Assembly: GCA_002688315.1 (NCBI GenBank)
Contig: NZCN01000008.1
Span: 1 to 36,348, forward strand
DNA: 36,348 bases
Source of the DNA: Candidatus Woesearchaeota archaeon
GTDB taxonomy: Archaea; Nanobdellota; Nanobdellia; Woesearchaeales; UBA10216
Reading direction: 5' to 3'
In this document: positions 9,036 through 18,319 of the stretch, piece after piece
Position numbering within the stretch: the first letter of the stretch is position 1
How the letters are laid out: every line of letters begins with the position of its first letter
The notes under the pieces: model-generated
Told to the model about the DNA's origin: nothing
What the model saw: the letters and a program-made list of their open reading frames with translations, nothing else
Databases searched by the model: none
Translations under genes and position numbers: made by a program

Positions 9036-9749
9036 TTGAAAAAAACATTACTCGGACTGATTCTTGTTAGTGTACTGTTCATTAGTGCTTGTGAACAAGT
9101 AGGTTTTTTAGGTGTAAGTGAAGAGTGTGAAGCACAGGCTAAGAAATTATTTCCAAAGGATATTGTTCTTTATTATGATGACATACGGGGATTTGACCAT
9201 GTTAATAGTTTTGAATGGGCTGACGGTACTGTAGGCTATAGATCAAGCGCGTTTTCAGCCACTGTCTACGGGTGTTTATTATACACTGGTAAGGGTGAGA
9301 ACCGCAACTACTGTCATACTGAACCTGTGTTTGAAGCACCTGGTCACTTCAAGTATTCAAAACAGGTTACTAATGAGGAAGGAATAATTTTAGGATATAA
9401 TGAATTTACAGTTCAATTTATTGTGGATACGAGTAAAACAACTAATAAGCGTGGTGCTAACCCCATTGTAGATTATAACCTTAAATCTTGTAAATGGGTC
9501 AATATTGATAACCTGAAAATTGAAGAGCCATATAAAATAGCAAAAGCGGAATACGCTTGGACACAACCGAACGACGAACAAGTTGAGGAGTTTTGTTCAG
9601 ATATATGTAGGCCCTCTGGTCTTCAGAAATACGCTAACAATGTGAATCATAATTTCTTTGAGTGTGGCTGTAGAGATGGTAGTAGTTATGATATTGATTA
9701 TCAAACCAAAGAGGAGATTAGTAAGGAAGAGAGAGAGAAAAAAGGATAA
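9036..9749 (+). CDS. Putative lipoprotein, orphan
   Basis: TTG start, signal peptide with lipobox LFISAC; Cys-rich C-terminal region. Confidence 0.6.
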   Translation: MKKTLLGLILVSVLFISACEQVGFLGVSEECEAQAKKLFPKDIVLYYDDIRGFDHVNSFEWADGTVGYRSSAFSATVYGCLLYTGKGENRNYCHTEPVFEAPGHFKYSKQVTNEEGIILGYNEFTVQFIVDTSKTTNKRGANPIVDYNLKSCKWVNIDNLKIEEPYKIAKAEYAWTQPNDEQVEEFCSDICRPSGLQKYANNVNHNFFECGCRDGSSYDIDYQTKEEISKEEREKKG

Positions 9750-9973
9750 GTGAATATTTAAGAAAAAGGGATGGGTAAGATTCTGAAACTTTTTATTTCC
9801 TAGTATCATAAGAAATATTAACCTTGTGCGAAACAATCATGTGACTATTTAAATTAGTTTTGTGGTTCACCAGAGATAAGAATTACAAGGCGCCGAAGGC
9901 GAAACACATGTCATAACTAAAAAAATAACAAACAGCAAATAAATTTATAAAAGTGTGAATTTCTTTTTACAAA

Positions 9974-10390
9974 ATGGTAAGAGTGCTTGGTGGAGTAATA
10001 TTGGTAGATTTGTCGGTAAACTACACAGTTGAAGAAGGCGAAGTTGTGCATCAGGAACTGCGCGACGAGTTTGCTATATTCATGAAAGACAAATATAGAT
10101 TAAAAGCACAATCCAAACGTTCTGAGCGAAATGAATGGCTTGATGAATCATCACATCTAAACGTTTCATCAGACCACTACGTATTTCCTAGAGGTACAAT
10201 GACTGTTGGTATGATTGCTATAGAAAACCAACAGAATATTGTTGACGAAATTCCATTGCCTGTGAATGTTCAAATAAATCTTGAAGGCTCTAACTGGGAC
10301 AAAGAAGATTTAGTAAACAAAATAAAGAAGGAAATATTCTCCAGCCACATTGAAACTGCACGTTCTTTGAGTTATGACGTGGAAGACTAA
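9974..10390 (+). CDS. Hypothetical protein
   Basis: 138-aa ORF preceded by TATA-like AAATTTATAAAAG. Confidence 0.5.
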   Translation: MVRVLGGVILVDLSVNYTVEEGEVVHQELRDEFAIFMKDKYRLKAQSKRSERNEWLDESSHLNVSSDHYVFPRGTMTVGMIAIENQQNIVDEIPLPVNVQINLEGSNWDKEDLVNKIKKEIFSSHIETARSLSYDVED

Positions 10391-10437
10391 TCCTTTATCC
10401 AGAATTCTTCGCGAATAAATGTTTGCAAAAAAAAGAA

Positions 10438-10881
10438 TTATTCTTCAGTATCAAAAGGACTATTTACATTCATAGCGTGTAGATTCACTAAGTTATAGCG
10501 TTCATCATTAGCTTCCTGAAAAAGAACTCCTGATGTTTGCATAAGGCCAAAAAAATATCTAAAAGTAAAGCTCAAATTAAGGTCTGAACGTCCACCAACA
10601 GAATCTGTATGCATAACAGACACAGGATAAGTCATTTCTTCAGGCACTGGCGAGCCAAAAGGACTTGCTGTTATCCTGCGGTTATAGTCTGGCATAACAT
10701 GTTCTTGGACATAAGCAAGGGCATCGATTATTGTTTTTGCATTCAGTGTTGTATGTGTAACTTCTTCATTAACGTGAATTAAGCCAATTTCATGGTCAGG
10801 ATATATCTCTCTGAGTTCAGTTTCAAGATCAGATGCGTCTGGTATAAATAATCTAGGAGAAAATGTTGTTTTCGCATTCAT
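10438..10881 (-). CDS. Hypothetical protein
   Basis: 147-aa ORF with TATA-like sequence directly upstream. Confidence 0.5.
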   Translation of the reverse strand: MNAKTTFSPRLFIPDASDLETELREIYPDHEIGLIHVNEEVTHTTLNAKTIIDALAYVQEHVMPDYNRRITASPFGSPVPEEMTYPVSVMHTDSVGGRSDLNLSFTFRYFFGLMQTSGVLFQEANDERYNLVNLHAMNVNSPFDTEE

Positions 10882-10928
10882 ATAATTAAAGAAATCGTTT
10901 TATTTTATAAAGTTTTTCACTGAAAGAA

Positions 10929-11330
10929 TTAGTCTCCAAGATTTCTTGTTGCTTCTAGTATTGGAAGATTTGCTTCTGTTGGGACGTAGATTACTTCGCT
11001 GCTTCCGTCGTGCAGCCCTTCAACCCAACGCCATTGTATGTACTGTGCGCTTAGGCTTTCTGCTATGATTTTGTTAGCTTCTGCAACTCCTTCTGCTCTT
11101 ATGATGTCTGCTTGTTTTTTTAGCTTAGCTGATTCCAGCTCTGCTTTGGCTTCTTCGATTGCTATCTGTCTGTTCCATTCAGCCTGTTTTAGCTCGCTTT
11201 TTCCCTGTTGCCCTTTTTGCCAGACTCTGTATAAGGGCATTGCGAATAACATCCCGATTACTAATATGGTTACAAGAATAACTGCCATGATTATTACGCC
11301 AGGCTTAGCATGCTGTGCTTTTTTGTTCAT
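10929..11330 (-). CDS. Membrane-anchored coiled-coil protein resembling the C-terminal half of SPFH/prohibitin proteins
   Basis: One N-terminal TM helix then QAEWNRQIAIEEAKAELESAKLKKQADIIRAEGVAEANKIIAESL; no room for an SPFH domain. Confidence 0.6.
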   Translation of the reverse strand: MNKKAQHAKPGVIIMAVILVTILVIGMLFAMPLYRVWQKGQQGKSELKQAEWNRQIAIEEAKAELESAKLKKQADIIRAEGVAEANKIIAESLSAQYIQWRWVEGLHDGSSEVIYVPTEANLPILEATRNLGD

Positions 11331-11404
11331 TTTTATCTAGGCTTGTTCTTGATTATTTAAACTTATTGTTATTGAAAAAGTATAAAAACTTTATATATTA
11401 AATA

Positions 11405-11950
11405 GTGTTTTTAAGCAGGATGGGCTATGTTGATGATGTTGTGGATAGAATTCTTGAATGTGATAAAATACCTGTTACTAATGGCCAAAATGCTAATACA
11501 AATAGAATGATTAAATTGACTGGACGAGTAGTTGATTATAATTATAAATACGACGTTGAAAATGACCCTGAAGGCGATGATCTTATTAACAAGTGGGCGA
11601 ATGGGCAAACAGTCACTCTAACCATAACTCTTGTGAGCGACGGGTACGAACCAAAAACTTCAACCATAACTTATGTTGGATTTAACGAGGCTAAAAAACC
11701 TTACTTGGAAATACAAAAACTATTGAGACAAGTTATGCAGGATCAAACAAGCTTGGAATTTGTGATTGGAAAAAGAGTTGCAAAAGGCAATAACGTTGTT
11801 GTTATGTTAAGACCTGAACATGGAACGCCAGAATACCGCGCAAATAACACTCATCTAAAAATGTCAGGAAGTAACCAGATAGTTAGACCTTTAAGAGAAA
11901 GTGTTATTGATACATATGTTAGAACTCAAATGCAGGAAGTTAGTGAGTGA
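11405..11950 (+). CDS. Hypothetical protein
   Basis: 181-aa ORF; TATA-like TTTATATATTAAATAG upstream. Confidence 0.55.
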   Translation: MFLSRMGYVDDVVDRILECDKIPVTNGQNANTNRMIKLTGRVVDYNYKYDVENDPEGDDLINKWANGQTVTLTITLVSDGYEPKTSTITYVGFNEAKKPYLEIQKLLRQVMQDQTSLEFVIGKRVAKGNNVVVMLRPEHGTPEYRANNTHLKMSGSNQIVRPLRESVIDTYVRTQMQEVSE

Positions 11951-11969
11951 TTAAAAGAAGCAGCAATCA

Positions 11970-12797
11970 TTAAGTGAAGATAGACATTATAAAACTTATT
12001 ATCTTCCCAAAAAATCCTTGTTTTGGAGGAACGTCTTCTACTATTTCAGCGTCGATTTCTGCAGTGCCTTCCTCATTATTCGGCAAGTCAATAGGTTCTT
12101 GGTTTGGGTCAAATTCTGCAACAGGTTCAGGTTCCTGCTCTACTTCTACTGCAATGCAATCGTGGTTCTTTGCTATTGTTCCTTCCCAGCAGCCTAAGTC
12201 AAGGCATTTTTTTCCTATGCAGCTTTGCTCTTCTGTGCAGTCGTCATCTTCTGTGCATTCTACTTGTATTTTTTTAATTTCTAAAGGCTGTTGTTCGCTT
12301 TTTGCAGCAGGACTTTCCAAAGTTGCGCCTATTCTTAGCTCATGGGCAACATAATTTGACAAGTCTTCTTCAGCCAGGAAACGTGCTGTTTTTCTTGTGT
12401 CTGATGCTGTTTTTCCTGTTACTATGAGATAAGATATTCCGCTTAAGTCTACAAGTTTAAGGTAGCCTTCTCCTTCGTTTAATCCAATATCACAGGCATT
12501 TGTTTCAAGGATTGTTGCGATTGCAGTGTTCTGGCATGGCAATCCGATTAGTATTGCGTTTTTGTTTGGGTCAAATTCATCATCCATATTTGCTGTTATC
12601 ACAGATGAAGAGCTTTGTTGAAGTGCAATTGCGATTTCAGAAGCAGCTAAAGAATCTATTGAAGTGCCTTCATTCCCCACTATGATTTGCGCGTTAAAAT
12701 CACCATTTGTTAAAAAAGGGGAAGGGTAGTCTGACAAATGCGCTGTTGCTATGCTTGCTGATAAAAGAAATACTAGAATGAATAATATTTGTTTCAT
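11970..12797 (-). CDS. Secreted/S-layer-like protein with Cys-rich segment and C-terminal hydrophobic anchor
   Basis: Signal peptide; NAQIIVGNEGTSIDSLAASEIA; ECTEDDDCTEEQSCIGKKCLDLGCWEG; terminal FFGKIISFIMSIFT. Confidence 0.6.
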   Translation of the reverse strand: MKQILFILVFLLSASIATAHLSDYPSPFLTNGDFNAQIIVGNEGTSIDSLAASEIAIALQQSSSSVITANMDDEFDPNKNAILIGLPCQNTAIATILETNACDIGLNEGEGYLKLVDLSGISYLIVTGKTASDTRKTARFLAEEDLSNYVAHELRIGATLESPAAKSEQQPLEIKKIQVECTEDDDCTEEQSCIGKKCLDLGCWEGTIAKNHDCIAVEVEQEPEPVAEFDPNQEPIDLPNNEEGTAEIDAEIVEDVPPKQGFFGKIISFIMSIFT

Positions 12798-13468
12798 TTT
12801 TCTTTTTCAATTATTTCTACCAGTTCTCCTATACTTTTTAATTCGTAATCTGCATCTGAAACAACGTCTTTTGTAGCGCCGTATTTTGCAAAAGCAGTTG
12901 TCATTCCCAATGATTTTGCGCCATGTATGTCGCGCTCTGGCCTGTCTCCAACCATGAGGCAGTTTTCAGGAGCAACGTTAAGCTGTTTTAAGACAGCTAT
13001 GAACGGTGCTTTGTGGGGTTTATATTTCTTTGTATCATCATAAGTTATTATGACATCAAAAAAGTTTTGCAGTTCCATCTCAACGAGCCGTATCCAGGCT
13101 TTTAATCTTGGCGCGTCAGAGATTATAGCTAGTTTCAATTCTTTTTTCTTGAGTTTTTTCAGTGTTGGCAAAACTTTTGAGTACGGTTTAAGGACTTCCA
13201 CCTGAGCTTTTCTGTAAGCAACTATTCCTGTTGCGAGAATTTTATAGTCTATTCTTCCCATAACTTTTTTCAGAAATTTCTGAAATATTTTTTGGTGTTC
13301 TAAGCCAATTTTCCTGTATAACCCATATAGCTTTTCAGATGCTTCTTCTTTGCTCATTTCAAGTCCTGCATTCAGCATTGCATTCAACGCAGCATCCACA
13401 GAAGTTTTCTTAATGCGCATGAAATCTATCAATGTGTTGTCTAAGTCAAAAAGAACTGCTTTTATCAT
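12794..13468 (-). CDS. HAD-superfamily hydrolase
   Basis: DLDNTLIDF motif I, LAIISDAP motif II, CLMVGDRPERDIHGAKSLGM motif IV. Confidence 0.9.
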   Translation of the reverse strand: MIKAVLFDLDNTLIDFMRIKKTSVDAALNAMLNAGLEMSKEEASEKLYGLYRKIGLEHQKIFQKFLKKVMGRIDYKILATGIVAYRKAQVEVLKPYSKVLPTLKKLKKKELKLAIISDAPRLKAWIRLVEMELQNFFDVIITYDDTKKYKPHKAPFIAVLKQLNVAPENCLMVGDRPERDIHGAKSLGMTTAFAKYGATKDVVSDADYELKSIGELVEIIEKEK

Positions 13469-13513
13469 GCTAATGCAGTTCCTGCTGATTTTATAAATGT
13501 TTGGCTATAGAAT

Positions 13514-14599
13514 CTAGCTTTTCTTAGGATAATAGTTATCATCGTCTTCTGCTGTCCAGAACATGGCTTCTTCAAGTGCTTCAACAACATAGCCGTCAGG
13601 CAAACCCATTACATGATGCAAACTATATTCATGCCCCATTGTTTTGTGCATTTGCTCGATGTCTTTTCGAAGAAGTTCTGAATTAAGAGTTTCAACAGTA
13701 GTCATTGGAACGTACATTCCATAGATTCCTTTCCCAAGGTCTGCCCAGAAGAAATTGTGAGGAGGCGGTAAGTTTTGAACTCTGCTTTTGTTAAGGTAGC
13801 CGCCGTACAATTTAGTTTTGTTTTTTTGAGGCAAAGAGTAAAGAGGGCCTTTTATAGTAGTTATTGGATTAAGTTGTGTTCCTTCAAACACTTGCTCAGC
13901 TGTTACATTTCCTTGGCTAATGCTGTTAAACAAGTTCAGTGGCTCTATTTCAGAATTATTTTTTACAAAGTTAAATGCCACATCATGCAATCCGTTCTTT
14001 GCAGGGTTAAGCATTGCTGCGTTGATTGAATTTCTTAGTCCTGCTATGTCGTGCTCAAATATTGTTTTCGCCCATGCTGTTTCAAATGCAAATGCTTTGG
14101 CTTCTTCTTCCTGAGGAGTTCTGGCTGGTTCTTTAATTATGTGGCCGAGTTCATGGCCAACAGTAAGCATTACTTCGTCCATTTTTCCAGCTACTGCAAA
14201 TACTTCTTTTGTTTGGCTGATTGATATTCCAACAACAGAGTCATTCAAAAATGCAAGGTTTTTCTGTATGAGTTCATCGCGCGTTGCTATTGTAATTGAA
14301 ATGTGTTCAGGCAATTCATTTCCTGTTGTTGAAAAGAATGCTTGTTTTATTGGCTCTGCTATTTCAGCTGCTTGCCCTATAAACGGTGTATCAGGTCTTT
14401 TAGGATTGAGAAAAGCTGCAGGTTGTTCTTCTGCAATTGTTTTATACTTATTGTAAGCAGGCTTGCTATCCTGCTGTATGTGATATACTGGAAAGCTTGG
14501 ATGAGATGTTTCAACAGAGTATTCTGCTACTATGTTTTCAAGGTTAGAACTACCATAACCATTGCTGTTACTGCTGTAATTTGTAATTGTTGAATACAT
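13514..14599 (-). CDS. Putative zinc metallopeptidase (gluzincin-like)
   Basis: VGHELGHIIKEPARTPQEEEAKAFAFE: HExxH plus downstream acidic helix. Confidence 0.6.
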   Translation of the reverse strand: MYSTITNYSSNSNGYGSSNLENIVAEYSVETSHPSFPVYHIQQDSKPAYNKYKTIAEEQPAAFLNPKRPDTPFIGQAAEIAEPIKQAFFSTTGNELPEHISITIATRDELIQKNLAFLNDSVVGISISQTKEVFAVAGKMDEVMLTVGHELGHIIKEPARTPQEEEAKAFAFETAWAKTIFEHDIAGLRNSINAAMLNPAKNGLHDVAFNFVKNNSEIEPLNLFNSISQGNVTAEQVFEGTQLNPITTIKGPLYSLPQKNKTKLYGGYLNKSRVQNLPPPHNFFWADLGKGIYGMYVPMTTVETLNSELLRKDIEQMHKTMGHEYSLHHVMGLPDGYVVEALEEAMFWTAEDDDNYYPKKS

Positions 14600-14702
14600 A
14601 GTGAAATCAGTAAGGTTTAACCATTTAAATTATTATAGTTTAAATTTGTCCCTAATAGGCGATACTTTTTTAAATACTAAGTATAACAATACTAGTGGGC
14701 AA

Positions 14703-15506
14703 ATGGAATTTGATATTGAAAAGAGGGATAATCCTAATGTTAAAAGTTATAGTAATGATGAGCTTTCTCTTGCGTATGATTTTGCCAAGAAAGTTCATGG
14801 CGAATTTGGTGATATGGTTAAGGCGCTTATTCTGTTTGGAAGCAGTGCAAGGAAGAAAACCACTAAACAAAGCGATATTGATTTATTGATAGTTTTCGAT
14901 GATGTTACTATTACGCTTACTCAGGAGATTGTAAGCACTTACAGGATAATAGTGGAGAAGATAATAGCCCAAACATCAACAAGATTGCATGTAACTACAA
15001 TCAAGCTAAGCACGTTCTGGGAGTACATACGGGCAGGCGATCCTATTGGTATGAACATATTAAGGGATGGCACTGCACTGCTTGATACAGGCTTTTTTGA
15101 CCCTTTGCATGCTCTTCTTGTTAGAGGCAGAATAAGGCCTAGTCCTGAATCTGTATGGACGTATTTTGCCAGGGCACCCAGAACTATCCACAACTCAAGA
15201 TGGCATGTTATGCAGGCTGTTATAGACCTTTACTGGGCTGTGGTGGATGCAGCGCATGCTGCTTTAATGAAGATAGGAGAGGTTCCTCCAAGCCCTGAAA
15301 ACGTTGCTGATATTCTTGACGAGAAGCTTGTTAAAACAAAGCACTTGGAAAAGAAGTATTCTGACATAATGAGGAAGTTCTACAACCTCCAAAAGCAGAT
15401 TCTATACAGGCAAATACGCGATATTCCAGGCAAAAGCTATGACGGCTATCTTAAAGAAGCCCAGGCTTTTGTAACGAGAATAGACGAGTTTATTAATAAA
15501 AAATAA
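14703..15506 (+). CDS. MNT-type nucleotidyltransferase with helical, HEPN-like C-terminal domain
   Basis: LILFGSSARKKTTKQSDIDLLIVF (GSx10DxD) followed by helical C-terminal half; internal ATG start preferred. Confidence 0.7.
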   Translation: MEFDIEKRDNPNVKSYSNDELSLAYDFAKKVHGEFGDMVKALILFGSSARKKTTKQSDIDLLIVFDDVTITLTQEIVSTYRIIVEKIIAQTSTRLHVTTIKLSTFWEYIRAGDPIGMNILRDGTALLDTGFFDPLHALLVRGRIRPSPESVWTYFARAPRTIHNSRWHVMQAVIDLYWAVVDAAHAALMKIGEVPPSPENVADILDEKLVKTKHLEKKYSDIMRKFYNLQKQILYRQIRDIPGKSYDGYLKEAQAFVTRIDEFINKK

Positions 15507-15569
15507 TGGTTACTGCCATAAAATTATAGCAGTAGAATGAGTTAAAAAAAATAAATTAAAGAAAACTGC

Positions 15570-17432
15570 TTATTTTCTAAGCAGCTTTATTGCAACTAAA
15601 GCGCCGCCACCCAAAACTACTATGTAGGCAAGCACTAGCATTATCATAAATGAGTTGCCTTCAAGGAAGCTTGTTTTTTCCTCATCAACAGTTGGTAGTG
15701 GTGCTACAACATCACCAGTGGTTACTTCAGCAGGTGGTGTTACTGTTGGAGGTGTGACAACAACTATGTCGTCTTTCTTAACATCTTCTGGTTGTTCTGG
15801 TTCAACAACTTCTTCGTCTCCACAAGCAACTTTCTTTAAAAGAATGCCGTCTACCACGCTTTTATCGCTGGTATCATAGTATGTTTCAACAGTAATTCTG
15901 TAGTTTTTAGGTTCTAAGTTTTCAGGTATAGGAACAATAAAGTTTACTGTTTTTTCCTTGTTTTCTTTAATCTCTATTTGGTCACTAACTTCAGAATGTT
16001 GAAGTTCAAGGCTTTCTATTCTTACATATGTGTCTTTTTCTTTGCGTGTTCCAGTGTTTCTTATTTCAACAGCTAGTTGAGCATCAGATTCACATGAAAT
16101 TGTTTGTGGTTGTAAGCTTAGTGATTTTATATCGATTTCATGAGCTTCTCTTTCAATTTTTAATGTAACAACCCAGTTTTCACCGTGTCTTGCTCCGTTT
16201 TCATCTTCTCCTAAAACTATGATTTTTAAGTCTTCACTTCCTCTGTTGGTTTTTTCATCTATATCAAACTCGACATCAACAACATCTGTTTCTTCTGTAG
16301 CAAGATTATTGCCGTCTACTTCTTTACGAACTTCAAGATCGCCGTTGTTTTCAACTTCTACAGTTATACGTTCAATTTGAACGTCTTCATCATCTTTGAA
16401 AAGGTTTTCAAGAGTGAAATCCATTAAAACATCAACGCCAGGTCTTACGTCTTCAACGTCATCCCCGTCATCAACATTTTCTTCATCACCATTGAATTTT
16501 ATTACTAAGTCTTCTATTTCTAGGTTATTTTCTGCTTGCATAGTAACCTTTGATGTTCCAGTTACTGTTGTAGAAGGCTGATTAGCGCCTCTTGTTGCAG
16601 CAAATGATATATCCAAAACATGGAATGATTTAGCCACTCCTTTTTCATCTACAGCATTAAGATTTTCAGGTATTCTTAATTCCTCAACAGATACTGTTGT
16701 GGATTCTCCTGCATCAAGGATAAGTCCTTCAGCAGGGATTGTTATGTCTTTGTATGCAAGATCAGCAAGTGATAATGAACCAGCTTTGCCAGCTTCACTT
16801 CCAAGTGTTACTGTTGCAGTAAGGTCTGTTAATTGTTCATTTCCTGTATTTGTTACAGTTATTGTTCCGGTTTCATTTCTTTCTCTATCATTTTCATCGT
16901 CGTCTCTTGGATTGCTTCTTCTTTGGCTTTTACTGCCAATGCTAAGATCGCCTACTTCAAGAGTAGGAGCAACGTCAACTACAGTTAGTGTAACTAATTC
17001 AGTATCAGATGAAGCATCTACGCCAAGATCTTTAGCTTCAAATTGAACATAATAAGTTCCAGCAGCTGTAAAGCTTGGAGTCCAGTTAAATTGTGCTTCA
17101 GTGTTACTAATATTAGTTAAATTAGCTTGAGTGCCTCCGAGGCTTGATATAATACTTTCTCCATCTGCGTTAGCAGTTCCTGTACAGGTTCCGCCAGATG
17201 TAGTTGAACATATAGTAAAGATAGTAAGAGGATCAGCAGCTGGCGAATCAGAGCCTGCTGTTAATATAAAATTAAATTTCAAAAGGTCGCCTTCATTAAC
17301 TGATTGCACACCAATATCTGGTAAGGTAGGCTGTGCAAAAGCAGCTACAGCTAAACCTACTAACATCAATAAGAAAACTGTTGCGAATTTGAATCTTTTC
17401 ATCATACCGATCCCCATTTTAAAAACATTCAT
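15570..17432 (-). CDS. Secreted cell-surface protein with Ig-like/CARDB-like repeats and C-terminal TM anchor
   Basis: Signal peptide FATVFLLMLVGLAVAAFAQ, repeated beta-rich segments, C-terminal MIMLVLAYIVVLGGGALVAIKLLRK. Confidence 0.7.
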   Translation of the reverse strand: MNVFKMGIGMMKRFKFATVFLLMLVGLAVAAFAQPTLPDIGVQSVNEGDLLKFNFILTAGSDSPAADPLTIFTICSTTSGGTCTGTANADGESIISSLGGTQANLTNISNTEAQFNWTPSFTAAGTYYVQFEAKDLGVDASSDTELVTLTVVDVAPTLEVGDLSIGSKSQRRSNPRDDDENDRERNETGTITVTNTGNEQLTDLTATVTLGSEAGKAGSLSLADLAYKDITIPAEGLILDAGESTTVSVEELRIPENLNAVDEKGVAKSFHVLDISFAATRGANQPSTTVTGTSKVTMQAENNLEIEDLVIKFNGDEENVDDGDDVEDVRPGVDVLMDFTLENLFKDDEDVQIERITVEVENNGDLEVRKEVDGNNLATEETDVVDVEFDIDEKTNRGSEDLKIIVLGEDENGARHGENWVVTLKIEREAHEIDIKSLSLQPQTISCESDAQLAVEIRNTGTRKEKDTYVRIESLELQHSEVSDQIEIKENKEKTVNFIVPIPENLEPKNYRITVETYYDTSDKSVVDGILLKKVACGDEEVVEPEQPEDVKKDDIVVVTPPTVTPPAEVTTGDVVAPLPTVDEEKTSFLEGNSFMIMLVLAYIVVLGGGALVAIKLLRK

Positions 17433-17523
17433 TTTATTATTATTCAGTTACTATTTGAATTTGTTTCTATAAAGTAGTATATAAATGTTTCGATTTGTAC
17501 GTTTTTTCTTCACAAATCTTTTG

Positions 17524-17799
17524 TTATTGCTTATCAGAATTCTGCTGTTTGCCGTATATTTTCTTGGCGTCTTCTTCAACCATTTCTTTCAAACTTTTGT
17601 CTTTATTCAGGTCTACGGAAGCTATATTAATTTCTTCTATATCCTCTATTTTTGGGAGGGTTTTAACATCAACCGACTCTTCTCTGGTTTTTACTTTAAG
17701 CAGCTCCTTGGCTTTTTTCATGGCTTCTGCATAATTTGATACAAGGCCGCTTTTTAGCAGTGTTCTTGCCAGTTTGCTGAGTTGTTCTTCTGTTTTCAT
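17524..17799 (-). CDS. Small hypothetical protein sharing an N-terminal motif with the upstream gene
   Basis: QLSKLARTLLKSGLVSNYAEAMKKAKELLK. Confidence 0.55.
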   Translation of the reverse strand: MKTEEQLSKLARTLLKSGLVSNYAEAMKKAKELLKVKTREESVDVKTLPKIEDIEEINIASVDLNKDKSLKEMVEEDAKKIYGKQQNSDKQ

Positions 17800-18254
17800 T
17801 TTTGCCCAAAATAAAATATTTTGTCTAAAGCAATATCTTTTTCAGAAAAGGGATTATCTTGGTTTTCATTAGTCTCTGATGTTTCAGCATTTGTTTCACT
17901 AGGAGTATCAGAACCGCTAGTATCAGAAGCTGCAGTAGTTTCAAGGGGAGCAACAGGTTTATCTTCTGCTTGCTTTTTAGCCAGTTCGTCAACTTGCTCC
18001 TTAAGCTTAATATGAATGTCATTCAAATTGATTATTGCTTCAGACATTTGCCTGACGTCAGAGGTAAGACTTCTGATAGTTTCTTTAAGATAGCTAATTT
18101 CATCTTCTTTTTGCGAAGCTTCTTTTGCTTTTTCAGAAGGCTGCTTCATCATCTCTTCAGCTCTAATCACAGCTTCAGAAGGTGTTTCAACAACCCCATG
18201 AGAAAGAAGCTGTTTAGAAAGCTCGTTTATTTTTTGTATTTCTTCAACATTCAT
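17796..18254 (-). CDS. Hypothetical coiled-coil protein sharing an N-terminal motif with the downstream gene
   Basis: KINELSKQLLSHGVVETPSEAVIRAEEMMKQ; 4-bp overlap with next ORF. Confidence 0.55.
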   Translation of the reverse strand: MNVEEIQKINELSKQLLSHGVVETPSEAVIRAEEMMKQPSEKAKEASQKEDEISYLKETIRSLTSDVRQMSEAIINLNDIHIKLKEQVDELAKKQAEDKPVAPLETTAASDTSGSDTPSETNAETSETNENQDNPFSEKDIALDKIFYFGQK

Positions 18255-18319
18255 TTTCCATGCCTATATAATAATAGAACAGCTTTTTACTACGAAGCTA
18301 GTTTATAATGTTTTTCCAT

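Noticed and set aside
9891-9901. Tiny CGCC-GAA-GGCG hairpin
   Set aside because: Only 4 bp; not distinguishable from chance.
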